Of a DNA stretch of 52,206 bases, positions 7,034-16,176 are shown in pieces. Both the position numbers and the translations under genes were made by a program. Source of the stretch: DATJHM01 sp035493895 (GTDB taxonomy: Bacteria > Chloroflexota > Ktedonobacteria > Ktedonobacterales > Ktedonobacteraceae); NCBI GenBank assembly GCA_035493895.1, contig DATJHM010000075.1, positions 1 to 52,206 of the forward strand, given 5' to 3'. Each line of letters starts with the position of its first letter. Within the stretch, counting starts at the first letter, position 1. The notes under the pieces were generated by a model that was not told where the DNA came from, ran no database searches, and saw only the letters and a program-made list of their open reading frames with translations.

Positions 7034-8455
7034 TTATTTTGACTCAGGCCCGTTCTCCCTGCGCTTCTCAAGCCATTGTTTAATGCTGGCCTCTTTCCCC
7101 TGATTCCCAGGCTCATAGAACGTGCGCCCCTGTAGACGTTCGGGGAGGTACTCCTGCACTTTCAGCGTCGGTGGTCGTTCTGGATCGTCCACTGGCGCAT
7201 CTTTATAGTAGTCGTGGGCATATTTGTATTCTTTGCCATATCCCAGCGTCTTCATCAGGCTGGTTGGCGCATTGCGTATCCAGAGCGGTACGGGTTCATT
7301 GGGCCCGCTCATGATTTCGGAGCGAATCTGGTTATAGGCATTATAAACGGCATTGCTTTTTGGGGCCGCTGCCAGATAAACGACCGCCTCTGCCAGCATG
7401 ACGCCAGCCTCTGGCATACCGACAAAATGGACGCTCTGTTGAGCCGCGACACAAAGCGCCAGCGCCTGGGGATCGGCAAGCCCGATATCTTCCGCAGCCA
7501 TGCGTACGACGCGCCGTGCGATGTAGAGCGGATCTTCCCCGGCCTCCAACATCCGTACCAGCCAGTAAAGACTCCCATCAGGATCAGATCCACGTACTGC
7601 TTTATGTAAAGCTGAGATCGTATCGTAGTGTTGATCGCCGCCTTTATCATAGTGCAGTGCACGATGTTGCATCGCTTCTTCGATCATAGCGGTGGTCAGT
7701 TGTACCGGCTCATGGGATGTGGATGTGACGTCACCGTTGCCCTGAACGGCCAGATCGAGCACATTGAGCGCAGTGCGAGCGTCGCCGTTGGCGAAAATCG
7801 CAATCTGTCCCAGAACGTCCTCATCAGCGGATGCCTGCCACTGTCCCAGACCGCGTTCTCGATCCTGTAAAGCGCGTTGCAGCAGGGCAATGATCTGTCC
7901 TGCGTCGAGCGCATTCAGCACAAAAACTCGTGAGCGTGACAGCAGGGCAGAGTTCACCTCGAAACTGGGATTCTCGGTTGTGGCGCCGATCAGGGTCACG
8001 ACGCCTTGCTCTACATGGGGAAGGATCGCATCCTGTTGTGATTTATTAAAGCGGTGAATTTCGTCGACAAAGAGAATGGTGCGCCCGCCTGTAAAGCGGA
8101 GTTTCTTTGCCTCATCTGCAATTCTGCGTAGATCGGCCACACCAGCTGAGACCGCGTTCAGGCGCACAAAATGGGCGTGTGTCTGGAGGGCGATCACCTC
8201 AGCGAGCGTGGTCTTGCCACTGCCAGGTGGTCCCCAGAGGATCATCGAGGTCACTTTATCGCTCTCGATGATGCGCCGTAACAGTTTCCCCGGACCAATC
8301 AGATGCTCCTGTCCTACAATCTCATCGAGGGTACGTGGACGCATCCGCGCCGCCAGGGGCTCCCCCCGGGCAGCATCCTGTGTGGAAGGGGAAGCTTTTT
8401 GCTTGTTCTGTGCTCCAGAATTGTTCGATTCGAACAGAGATCCTTGATATACCAT
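7034..8455 (-). CDS. rarA: replication-associated recombination protein A (AAA+ ATPase)
   Basis: RarA/MgsA is a clamp-loader-like AAA+ ATPase that acts at stalled replication forks. This 473-residue protein shows, in order: the RPRTLDEIVGQEHL start of the AAA module (about 38-51), Walker A GPPGSGKTTLAE (around 74-85), the Walker B/sensor block ILFVDEIHRFNKSQQDAILP, GATTENPSFEVNSALLSRSRVF with the arginine finger, and the C-terminal tetramerisation region with VRGSDPDGSLYWLVRML and AAEDIGLADPQAL. The first 35 residues are a polar, family-variable tail. It is monocistronic and convergent with the chromate transporter genes. Confidence 0.95.
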   Translation of the reverse strand: MVYQGSLFESNNSGAQNKQKASPSTQDAARGEPLAARMRPRTLDEIVGQEHLIGPGKLLRRIIESDKVTSMILWGPPGSGKTTLAEVIALQTHAHFVRLNAVSAGVADLRRIADEAKKLRFTGGRTILFVDEIHRFNKSQQDAILPHVEQGVVTLIGATTENPSFEVNSALLSRSRVFVLNALDAGQIIALLQRALQDRERGLGQWQASADEDVLGQIAIFANGDARTALNVLDLAVQGNGDVTSTSHEPVQLTTAMIEEAMQHRALHYDKGGDQHYDTISALHKAVRGSDPDGSLYWLVRMLEAGEDPLYIARRVVRMAAEDIGLADPQALALCVAAQQSVHFVGMPEAGVMLAEAVVYLAAAPKSNAVYNAYNQIRSEIMSGPNEPVPLWIRNAPTSLMKTLGYGKEYKYAHDYYKDAPVDDPERPPTLKVQEYLPERLQGRTFYEPGNQGKEASIKQWLEKRRENGPESK

Positions 8456-8590
8456 ACTTTGCTCTACTACCTGCTATTTTCTCTTTCTCGTATTGCCCTA
8501 TAGCGTATCACATTTGTTCTAACGAATGATAGCCGCTCTGAAATTTACTCCCAAATTCCATCCTTGCGTAGACGTAGTACAAAAGCTCCC

Positions 8591-8670
8591 CTGCTGTAAT
8601 TGTGCTTTACCTGATCCATGTTGGTCATACCCATCCTGGATGCGTTGCAGGTTGTTGCCCATATACGCAG
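8591..8670. repeat. 80-bp dispersed repeat, copy 1
   Basis: Matches 9431-9510 in the same orientation at 74 of 80 positions. It lies in the otherwise gene-less stretch 8456-8929. The two copies bracket the orphan gene at 8930. Each copy is open in frames on both strands, for example a TNMDQVKHN core on the minus strand, so a former coding or mobile-element origin is possible. Confidence 0.85.
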
Positions 8671-8929
8671 AGGGCGTGCAACAGATTTGATGCACATTGC
8701 TCCTTGTGGTAGGCTAGATAGCGCCATTGCTGGTTATGCTTGTTTCTTTCCGGCCTTCTTGATGCTGCCCAAAATAGAGTTCAGCGGGAGGGCGATGATT
8801 CAAAGATTGATGGAGCCTTCGTTCATTTTGAGGCTTAACAACTCTCCCCAGGTGGTAGGTCTACCTGCTCAATGACCTGGCGGATCGGCGAAGGTTGGAA
8901 GAAATATCATCGTAGGAAGGTAAACGCAT

Positions 8930-9280
8930 ATGGACATAAAACGTAGTCATGACGTATCTCAACCTATGGAGCAGGCCTATCATTTCAAGATGACTGGTGA
9001 GAAACTGCCAAATTTTGACTTGCGTCAATGCTCTGATGTTGATATCGAAAATGATCAAACCCTTGAGTTGATGGCTCTGATCAGAAGACAGCACTCACAG
9101 CTAGATCAGCATAACTATCCAGAGGGAAGTCGTGGATACTATGCGATGGCGACAGGTGAATTAGCGATAAGCAAGTTCTTGCTGTCTCCCTCGCTGGACA
9201 AATATTGTTCATCGGTTCGTCTTGAACAGTACAATACAGACTATGATTTTGTTAAAAACAAATCATATGTTCTAAAATGA
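8930..9280 (+). CDS. orphan 116-residue protein
   Basis: Not recognised. It has a good ribosome-binding site (AGGAAGG, about 9 nt). The protein is hydrophilic with no membrane segment. The middle, LELMALIRRQHSQLDQHNYPEGSRGYYAMATGELAISKFLLS, looks like a small helical domain with an exposed Tyr/Arg loop. The gene is isolated, flanked on both sides by copies of an 80-bp repeat, and lies between rarA and the ABC exporter. It may be a cargo gene carried between repeats. Confidence 0.55.
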   Translation: MDIKRSHDVSQPMEQAYHFKMTGEKLPNFDLRQCSDVDIENDQTLELMALIRRQHSQLDQHNYPEGSRGYYAMATGELAISKFLLSPSLDKYCSSVRLEQYNTDYDFVKNKSYVLK

Positions 9281-9430
9281 GCAGGGCTGTTTGCGTTCAA
9301 AGAAAAAAGGGGGGAAGGAAATAAAACAGAACTTTTCGAGGGTATGAAAAGGTGACGAAATCCATCTGGGGATATGGCAGCGATGTCCAGAATCCTGACA
9401 GCAGATGACAGGTAATCGATGCTATTCTGT

Positions 9431-9510
9431 CTGCTGTGATTGTGTTTTACCTGATCCATGTTAGTCATGCCGATCCTGGATGCGTTGCAGGTTGCTGCCC
9501 ATATACGCAG
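9431..9510. repeat. 80-bp dispersed repeat, copy 2
   Basis: The second copy of the 80-bp repeat, 840 bp downstream of copy 1 in direct orientation with six mismatches. The surrounding interval 9281-9655 holds no gene I can support. Confidence 0.85.
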
Positions 9511-9655
9511 GTCAGGCTTGTAATTTGTATGCAAATCAGGTATAGTTAGAACACGTGTTTCACTTCAGGCATGTTTTTTCTACATGTGCTACAAACAACC
9601 ACTCATTACTTCTTCATCTGTATTGTTGTCTGTGACTCCAGTTGGAGGTTGATCC

Positions 9656-11443
9656 TTGTTAGCTAAACGCGAATTCACGGTCGCTGGCGAATATCACTAT
9701 CATCGCTCAAGCGCCCCACGCTGGATCTTTTCGCATTTTTTACGCTATAAGTACCGGGTACTCTTCTTTCTACTGCTAGCAGTGCTGGTAAACCTGCTCT
9801 ATGCATCGGTGATCACGCTTACTGGCAATGCCTTTACCGCGATCCAACATCAGTCCTTCTCTGAACTGACTCATCTGGTGATCGTTTTGCTGATTATCAT
9901 TTTCGTGGCTGCCTGCACCGATATGGGTGCACGTCTCTCCGCGGAAATTCTCGGCAAGAGCTTCGCACGTGATGCCCGTGATGAGCTCTACCTGAGCCTG
10001 CTTGGTAAGAGCCAGACCTTTCATAATCGGCAGCGCGTCGGCGATGTTATGGCTCGTGCCTCGAATGATATGACCACGCTCAGTGATATGGTCGTGCCGG
10101 GCTTCGACATCGTCTTTGACTCGTTTACCAGCCTGATTACGGTCCTGATCTTCATTGGCTTACTGAATGTGCAATTGTTGCTCGTGCCATTGCTTTTTAC
10201 GATTGCGTTTCTGATCACGCTCCGTCGGTATTCGCGCCTGCTCAGTCCGATCTCGAACCAGATGCGTGCTCAGTTTGGCACGACCAATGCCATTCTTACC
10301 GAGGCGGTCAATGGCATTGAGGTGATTAAAGCGACTGCACAAGAGGAACAGGAGAAGCAAAAGTTTGAGGTGAGTTCGGGCAAATATCGCGATTTTTATG
10401 TGCAGAATGGCCGCATTCAGGGAAGCTATCTACCGACGTTGCTGCTGGGCATCGCGCTGGCCCTGGCCTTCTTACATGGCCTTTACTTGCTCTCACAACA
10501 TCAACTCTCTATCGGCGGCCTGGTTTCCTTTATGGGCCTGATGACCAACTTGCGCTTTGTTTCTTTTATGTCTATCTGGAGCTTCAGTCTGGTACAACTG
10601 GGCGTCTCGGGGGCGAAGCGTATTCTTAATCTGATGAGCGAGGAAAGCGAGCTGGATGAGAATGACGGTGGCTATACTCAGGAGATGCGCGGCGCGATTA
10701 CGTTTGAGCAGGTAACCTTTGCTTACGGCGATACGCCTGTGCTCAGGGATGTCTCGTTCCATGCTCAGCCCGGCCAGACGATTGCGATTGTCGGCCAGAC
10801 TGGTTCCGGCAAGAGTACGCTGACGAAGCTGGTGAACCGCATTTATGATGTTAATGCTGGTCGTGTGCTGATCGATGAGGTCAATGTGCGCGATTGGAGT
10901 CTGGATGCACTGCGCTCGCAGATCTCGACAATCGAGCAGGACGTGTTTCTCTTTTCGCGTACGATTGCCGAGAATATTGCGTATGGTCTGGGTCGCAAGG
11001 CTGATCGTGCTGCAATTGAGCAGGCGGCGAAGGATGCTCAGGCGCACGATTTTATTATGGGCTTTAAAGATGGCTATGATACGGTCATCGGTGAGCGCGG
11101 CGTGACGCTTTCGGGAGGACAGCGCCAGCGTATCGCGATCGCTCGTGCCCTCCTGACCGATCCCCACATTCTGATCCTCGATGACTCAACCAGTGCGATC
11201 GATAGCGCGACTGAAGATGAAATTCAAAAAGCTATTCATCGCTTATTAGAGGGACGTACCACGCTCTTGATCACGCATCGTCTCTCGCAGATTCGCTGGG
11301 CTGATAAGGTTCTCGTGCTGCGCAATGGCGAGCTTATCGATCAGGGAGGACATCAAGAACTGCTGGCGCGCTGCGAGATCTATCGTCGCATCTTTTCCCA
11401 CTATGAAAGCGCGTCTCCTGCGGTATCCGTTGGTGGCGAATAA
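9656..11443 (+). CDS. ABC exporter half-transporter, degenerate-Walker B subunit
   Basis: A 595-residue type IV ABC exporter subunit with a six-helix transmembrane domain (about 40-325) followed by a nucleotide-binding domain. Walker A is GQTGSGKST (near 378), the signature is canonical LSGGQRQR (near 484), and the switch His is in LLITHRLS. Walker B reads ILILDDST, so the catalytic Glu is replaced by Asp. The partner gene 85 bp downstream has the complementary defect, so the pair should form one degenerate and one active ATP site, as in BmrCD, TmrAB or TM287/288. The start is TTG at 9656 behind GGAGG with 7-nt spacing. The first in-frame ATG would remove membrane sequence. The substrate (drug, lipid or peptide) is unknown. 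Confidence 0.92.
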   Translation: MLAKREFTVAGEYHYHRSSAPRWIFSHFLRYKYRVLFFLLLAVLVNLLYASVITLTGNAFTAIQHQSFSELTHLVIVLLIIIFVAACTDMGARLSAEILGKSFARDARDELYLSLLGKSQTFHNRQRVGDVMARASNDMTTLSDMVVPGFDIVFDSFTSLITVLIFIGLLNVQLLLVPLLFTIAFLITLRRYSRLLSPISNQMRAQFGTTNAILTEAVNGIEVIKATAQEEQEKQKFEVSSGKYRDFYVQNGRIQGSYLPTLLLGIALALAFLHGLYLLSQHQLSIGGLVSFMGLMTNLRFVSFMSIWSFSLVQLGVSGAKRILNLMSEESELDENDGGYTQEMRGAITFEQVTFAYGDTPVLRDVSFHAQPGQTIAIVGQTGSGKSTLTKLVNRIYDVNAGRVLIDEVNVRDWSLDALRSQISTIEQDVFLFSRTIAENIAYGLGRKADRAAIEQAAKDAQAHDFIMGFKDGYDTVIGERGVTLSGGQRQRIAIARALLTDPHILILDDSTSAIDSATEDEIQKAIHRLLEGRTTLLITHRLSQIRWADKVLVLRNGELIDQGGHQELLARCEIYRRIFSHYESASPAVSVGGE

Positions 11444-11528
11444 CAACATTCTCGCTCTATATAAGACCCTCATATCAGGGGGACACTACGCGTCATGAAA
11501 ACGTCGTTTTCAGAAGAGGAGAGGATCT

Positions 11529-13367
11529 ATGGGCTTTTTCATGGATGGTCTGGATGCCGAGGCGTATGATCGTACCTATAAAGATAGTCAGCTTATCAAG
11601 CGTATTATCGGCTACTTCCGTCCGCAATTAACTGTTATGCTGCTGGTGGCGCTGCTTGTGCTGTTGAGTTCGCTGCTGGATACCGCCTTTCCGTTGCTGG
11701 TCTCGGATGCGATCGATCTGTTGACCCGTCCGCAGCCGTTGCAACCAATCTTGTTCCTGGTAGGCTTTCTCTTGCTCTCAGGAGTGTTGTCCTGGACCTT
11801 CAATCTCTTTCGCCAGTGGTTTACGGCGAAGTCCGTTGGAGATGTGGTCTTGCAATTGCGCCGTGATGCCTTCTCTTCGGTCGTGTCACGCGATATGTCG
11901 TTCTTCGATGAGTTCTCTTCTGGCAAGGTTGTGAGCCGGGTGACGTCCGATACCGAGAGTTTCGCGACGGTTGTGACGCTCACGTTGAACCTGGTGAGCC
12001 AGTTGTTGCTCTTTTTTCTGGTGGCGATCTTGTTGTTTGTGCGTAGCTGGCAACTGGCACTGATTGCCCTTTCGATTATGCCCGCCATTATCGGGGTGGC
12101 CCTGGGGTTCCGGCGCATTGCACGCGTCTCAACGCAGCGCTCGCAGCGCTCTCTGGCTAGTGTGAATGCGAATGTGCAGGAGGTGGTGAGCGGGATCACG
12201 ATTGCGAAGAACTTCCGCCAGGAACAAAGTATGTATGACGAGTTCAAACGTATCAATGAACAGTCGTTTCATGTCAATGTACGTTCGGGCTTTATCTATA
12301 ACGGTGTTTTCCCGGTGCTGGTATTGATCGCGAATATTGGGACGGCGCTGGTGATCTACTTTGGTGGTCAGAGCGTGCTCAAAAATACGATCTCGGCCGG
12401 TGATTGGTTCCTCTTCTTACAAAGCATTCGTCTGCTCTGGCTACCTCTGACCAGTATTGCGTCATTCTGGAGTCAGTTTCAGCTAGGGCTGGCTGCCAGT
12501 GAACGTGTCTTTGCTCTGCTCGACGCAGAGCCGCGTGTGCGTCAGGTGGACGCTCAGCCAGTCTCACAACTCGCGGGAAAGATCGAGTTTAAGAATCTCT
12601 TTTTTAGCTACGATGATCGCCAATCAGTGCTGACGAACTTTCATCTCACGATCCAGCCCGGCGAGACGATTGCTCTGGTGGGTCATACGGGTGCTGGTAA
12701 GTCGAGTCTGGGCAAACTGGTGGCGCGCTTTTACGAGTATCAGGGCGGTCAGTTGCTGATCGATGATCGCGATATCCGCTCTTTTGACTTGCACGATTAC
12801 CATGCGCATCTGGGGATTGTGCCCCAGACTCCCTTCCTCTTTTCGGGGACGGTTATGGACAATATTCGCTACGCGCATCCCTCTGCCAGCGATGAGGAGG
12901 TTGAGGGCGTAGCACACCGCATTGGTGGTGGCGATTGGCTGGAGGCGCTCCCCGAAGGTTTGCTGACTGAGGTGGGCGAGACTGGTCGTTCGCTTTCGAT
13001 GGGTCAACGCCAGCTCGTCGCCCTGGCACGCGTGCTGCTGCAAGATCCCTCGATCATTATTCTCGATGAGGCAACTGCCAGTGTTGATCCTTTGACGGAG
13101 GCGCAGATTCAGGAGGGCCTGGACATTCTCCTGAAAAATCGCACGGCGATTATTATTGCCCATCGCCTCTCAACGATCAAGCATGCAGACCGTATTCTGG
13201 TTTTGAGCATGGGCCGGGTTGTCGAAGAGGGGAGCCACGAAGTTCTGATGACGCGTGGGGGGCATTATGCTCAGCTCTATAATACCTACTTTCGCCATCA
13301 GTCCCCTGATTACCGACCCGGTGAAGGTTTTATCCCCGTGACGATCCCCGTCGCCGAAGGTGCCTAG
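11529..13367 (+). CDS. ABC exporter half-transporter, degenerate-signature subunit
   Basis: The 612-residue partner of the preceding subunit, with the same domain order. The transmembrane domain spans about 30-325. Walker A is GHTGAGKSS (near 384). The signature is LSMGQRQL, with Met replacing the first Gly (near 488). Walker B is canonical IIILDEAT with the catalytic Glu, and the switch His is in IIIAHRLST. In asymmetric exporters, this non-canonical signature faces the partner's degenerate Walker B. The ATG is preceded by GAGGAGAGGA. The two genes form an operon. A hairpin follows 9 nt after the stop. Confidence 0.92.
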   Translation: MGFFMDGLDAEAYDRTYKDSQLIKRIIGYFRPQLTVMLLVALLVLLSSLLDTAFPLLVSDAIDLLTRPQPLQPILFLVGFLLLSGVLSWTFNLFRQWFTAKSVGDVVLQLRRDAFSSVVSRDMSFFDEFSSGKVVSRVTSDTESFATVVTLTLNLVSQLLLFFLVAILLFVRSWQLALIALSIMPAIIGVALGFRRIARVSTQRSQRSLASVNANVQEVVSGITIAKNFRQEQSMYDEFKRINEQSFHVNVRSGFIYNGVFPVLVLIANIGTALVIYFGGQSVLKNTISAGDWFLFLQSIRLLWLPLTSIASFWSQFQLGLAASERVFALLDAEPRVRQVDAQPVSQLAGKIEFKNLFFSYDDRQSVLTNFHLTIQPGETIALVGHTGAGKSSLGKLVARFYEYQGGQLLIDDRDIRSFDLHDYHAHLGIVPQTPFLFSGTVMDNIRYAHPSASDEEVEGVAHRIGGGDWLEALPEGLLTEVGETGRSLSMGQRQLVALARVLLQDPSIIILDEATASVDPLTEAQIQEGLDILLKNRTAIIIAHRLSTIKHADRILVLSMGRVVEEGSHEVLMTRGGHYAQLYNTYFRHQSPDYRPGEGFIPVTIPVAEGA

Positions 13368-13375
13368 CTGATCAT

Positions 13376-13400
13376 ATGGGCGGACAGAAAGTTCGCCCAT
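13376..13400 (+). terminator. hairpin after the ABC exporter operon
   Basis: A 10-bp stem with one G-T pair (ATGGGCGGAC / GTTCGCCCAT) and a 5-nt loop lies 9 nt past the stop codon. It lacks a clear T-tract, so it may be an RNA 3' end stabiliser or a weak terminator. Nothing else is supported in 13401-13693. Confidence 0.5.
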
Positions 13401-13693
13401 CCTCTGACTTAAAAATGACAATGCGAAAAAAATATCTGAAAATAACTTCCGCTTTTGCCGTTTCCAGCGGTATATAATAAGTGGGACGCAAGACACCTTC
13501 TTCTCGTGTAGCCTGCTTTCTGCCTTGCGAAGATGACGAGCACACTTTGAAAAGGTTTTGCCCCTGCAAACATCTGTCCTTTGCCAATTACTTGCACGTT
13601 GGTAAAAATGGTACCTTGAAGGCGTGTAATACAGTACTGTTGTTAATGTGTATCCTTTTTTCCCAGATATACCTTCTCTCGGAGCATGGTCTT

Positions 13694-15370
13694 ATGCAAA
13701 ATGCACATTCTTCGCGCAGGCAGCGCGTTCTTTTCGGCTGTTATGCCGGGCTCGTGGCCGGATTGGTCGCGAGCTTATTGATGGTGCTCTTTAGTATGTT
13801 GCTGGGGACCGTCTCGTTGCCCGAACTGCTGGGATCGTCGATTACGCAAGCGATGTCGCCAACAACCTTTCAGTCCCTACATGAATTATTTGGGCCCGAT
13901 GCGAAACACTATCTTTTTTATATTATTGTCGCAGGCCAATGTCTGATTTTCGCGCTCAGTGGCGGATTGTGCAACCTTGTGCTCTCTCAAATAAGCTATC
14001 CTTCGCTTGTGGAGGATGAGCAGGGGACGCTACGCTGGCCCGTTGGATTATGGCTTGCCGGTATTCTCTGGCTATTGACTGGTCTGCTCTTTTTGCCCTT
14101 GACTGGAGCGGGTTTTTTCGGGGCCAGTCTGGCAGGTGGCGTTTTCAGTACGATGTTTACTCTGGCCGTTGTAGGTCTCTTCTTCGGTCTGTTTTTTGTA
14201 TTTGTTCAGAACTGGTTGCTGTTCCGTCACTTGCAGCATCTGGGCGTGGTAGAGCGCGAGGAGGCGCTGCAAGCCGGTCTGACGCGGCGTGCTGTACTGG
14301 TCCGGGGAGGTGTCTGGATTGGCGTTGCCGCGCTGGGCGTGCTGGCATGGCGCTTTATCTCTCAGGGAACCTCTGGCGGTCAGACGCTCTCCAGTACGTC
14401 TCTTAATCATCTACAGCAAGACTATAAGCCCAGGGTGGATGCTACCACTCCTACCTATAGTAATAGCGATTTTAGCCAGATTCCTGGTCTCTCATCTGAG
14501 ATCACTCCCAATGATCAATTTTATGGGGTCTCCAAAAATCTGGCGAGCGACCCCGATATCAATGCTGTTCGCTGGAATATGACGATCGTTGGTCAGGTTG
14601 AGCACCCTTACGCGCTGAATTATGCTGAGTTACAGACGTTGCCTATGAAAACGCAATATGAAACCTTGATGTGTATCAGCAATGAGGTTGGGGGTCAGTA
14701 TATCAGTAACGCTGCCTGGAAAGGGGTTCCGCTCGCAGACTTGCTGGCAAAGGCTGGCAGGATTAAGCCGGGGGCAACCAAAGTGGTGCTCTATGCGGAT
14801 GATGGCTACAGCGATAGTATTCATCTGGCGAAAGCTCTGGAACCGACAACTCTGGTCGCTTTATATATGAATGGTGTCGCCCTGCCTCCTGCACACGGCT
14901 ATCCTGCTCGTCTGCTGGTGCCTGGAATTTATGGGATGAAGCATGTCAAATGGATTACGAAAATTGAGGTGGTGAATACGAATTACCAGGGGTACTGGCA
15001 AGGGCAAGGCTGGAGTGATCCTGCGCCGGTACGTATGACATCGCGCATTGATACGCCTATAAGCTCGCAACAACTCAAAGCGGGAACGCCGACGTATATC
15101 GCTGGTGTGGCTTTCTCGGGAGATAAAGGGATTAGCATGGTGGATATCAGCCTGGATGCCGGTGAAACCTGGCAGCATACGCTGTTGAAGAAGCCTCTCT
15201 CAGATCTTACCTGGGTTTTATGGGAAATGCCCTGGCAGCCCAAAGCCGGGAGCTATACACTGGTCGTGCGCGCTATCGATCTCGAGGGCAATGTGCAAGA
15301 TCCTGCTATTGCTTCTCCCGCACCGGATGGCTCATCTGGCTACCATAGCATTATGGTTACGGTCGCTTGA
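13694..15370 (+). CDS. membrane-anchored molybdopterin-dependent oxidoreductase (sulfite oxidase fold)
   Basis: A 558-residue fusion. Residues 1-230 contain four or five hydrophobic helices, including GLVAGLVASLLMVLFSMLL and long Leu/Phe-rich segments. A further helix (VWIGVAALGVLAW) leads to an external catalytic part. Residues about 285-450 are a Moco-binding SUOX domain with the Mo-ligand Cys in ETLMCISNEVGG, AWKGVPLADLL, and PPAHGYPARLLVPGIYGMKHVKW. The last 90 residues (AFSGDKGISMVDISLDAGETW) are a Mo-co dimerisation Ig-like domain. It probably oxidises or reduces a small sulfur or other oxo substrate at the outer face of the membrane. ATG 13694 is preferred (GGAG upstream). The frame extends upstream without a protein-like character. 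Confidence 0.85.
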   Translation: MQNAHSSRRQRVLFGCYAGLVAGLVASLLMVLFSMLLGTVSLPELLGSSITQAMSPTTFQSLHELFGPDAKHYLFYIIVAGQCLIFALSGGLCNLVLSQISYPSLVEDEQGTLRWPVGLWLAGILWLLTGLLFLPLTGAGFFGASLAGGVFSTMFTLAVVGLFFGLFFVFVQNWLLFRHLQHLGVVEREEALQAGLTRRAVLVRGGVWIGVAALGVLAWRFISQGTSGGQTLSSTSLNHLQQDYKPRVDATTPTYSNSDFSQIPGLSSEITPNDQFYGVSKNLASDPDINAVRWNMTIVGQVEHPYALNYAELQTLPMKTQYETLMCISNEVGGQYISNAAWKGVPLADLLAKAGRIKPGATKVVLYADDGYSDSIHLAKALEPTTLVALYMNGVALPPAHGYPARLLVPGIYGMKHVKWITKIEVVNTNYQGYWQGQGWSDPAPVRMTSRIDTPISSQQLKAGTPTYIAGVAFSGDKGISMVDISLDAGETWQHTLLKKPLSDLTWVLWEMPWQPKAGSYTLVVRAIDLEGNVQDPAIASPAPDGSSGYHSIMVTVA

Positions 15371-15814
15371 GAGCTTACGTTTTCGCTTCTGGTGGGCCTT
15401 CGTATTGTCTTTTCCTGGCCTGAAAAGATGATCGTATCCAGAAAAACGTTTTATGGTATTATGTAAGGGATAAGGCTTTTAAGTCTTTCTCGTTTATGAT
15501 AGACATAAACAACTATCTGGCTGTTTTGCCCTGATACTGATCTATCTTTGCTCTATCAAGAGCATAAGATTTTGTTTTGTACTGAAGGGCAGTTGGATGC
15601 ACTCTATTGAGCAGTGTATCAGACATTGTTCTCGGAACGCTGGCATTGGGTGGGGATATAACCGGCGGCAGGCATTGTTTACGTGCCTTGAGAGGGAAGT
15701 GCAGGCATTGCCTGCGACCAGCGGCCGCACAGAGCAACGCTTAATCCAGCACGTACGTCAAGGGATCAATTGAGCCGTCAAGCAACTATGGGTTGAGAAA
15801 GGATGTGTGCGGTC
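15371..15814. other. intergenic region, no gene supported
   Basis: 444 bp without a convincing reading frame. A small hairpin CAGGCA-T-TGCCTG-like element sits around 15700. I see no terminator with a T-tract for the upstream oxidoreductase. Confidence 0.4.
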
Positions 15815-16081
15815 ATGGTGCGACAATGTGCATGGTGTTTGCGCTTAATCGATGCTGATGGTGGACGTATTTCACCAGCTCCTCTGCCAAAATTATATGA
15901 TGCAACCCACGGGATGTGCGAGATTTGTGGTGCGCTCTGGATTGAGCAGGTATTGGGATGCCAGAGCACGCAAATGGTTCTTCCTTGTGTCACTCCATCT
16001 GCATCAGAAGCAGTTGAGCAGACGACTGAGTCGGATGAGTCGATCCAGGTACTCGGTGATTTACCTCTTCCCTGGTCATGA
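15815..16081 (+). CDS. small double-CxxC putative zinc-binding protein
   Basis: An 88-residue protein starting at ATG 15815 (AAAGGA 11 nt upstream; the ATG at 15803 overlaps that site). It has two CxxC knuckles, CAWC at the very start and CEIC near residue 35, spaced like a zinc ribbon, with the THGMC preceding the second knuckle. The C-terminal 30 residues are acidic and Ser/Thr-rich. It could be a Zn-ribbon adaptor or regulator. No wider family is recognised. A promoter-separated HTH-GAF regulator follows 95 bp later. Confidence 0.6.
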   Translation: MVRQCAWCLRLIDADGGRISPAPLPKLYDATHGMCEICGALWIEQVLGCQSTQMVLPCVTPSASEAVEQTTESDESIQVLGDLPLPWS

Positions 16082-16097
16082 ATGTCCTGTTACTGGC

Positions 16098-16127
16098 TTG
16101 ACAAAAAAATATGCCTGTTGCTATTAT
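16098..16127 (+). promoter_or_regulatory. sigma70-like promoter for the HTH-GAF regulator
   Basis: TTGACA at 16098-16103, an 18-bp spacer and TATTAT at 16122-16127. It lies 50 bp before the regulator's ATG. This implies that gene is transcribed independently of the CxxC protein. Confidence 0.55.
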
Positions 16128-16176
16128 AAGGGTACATAAGACGAGATCGAGTGTATTGAGATAGGAAAAGGTTTGC

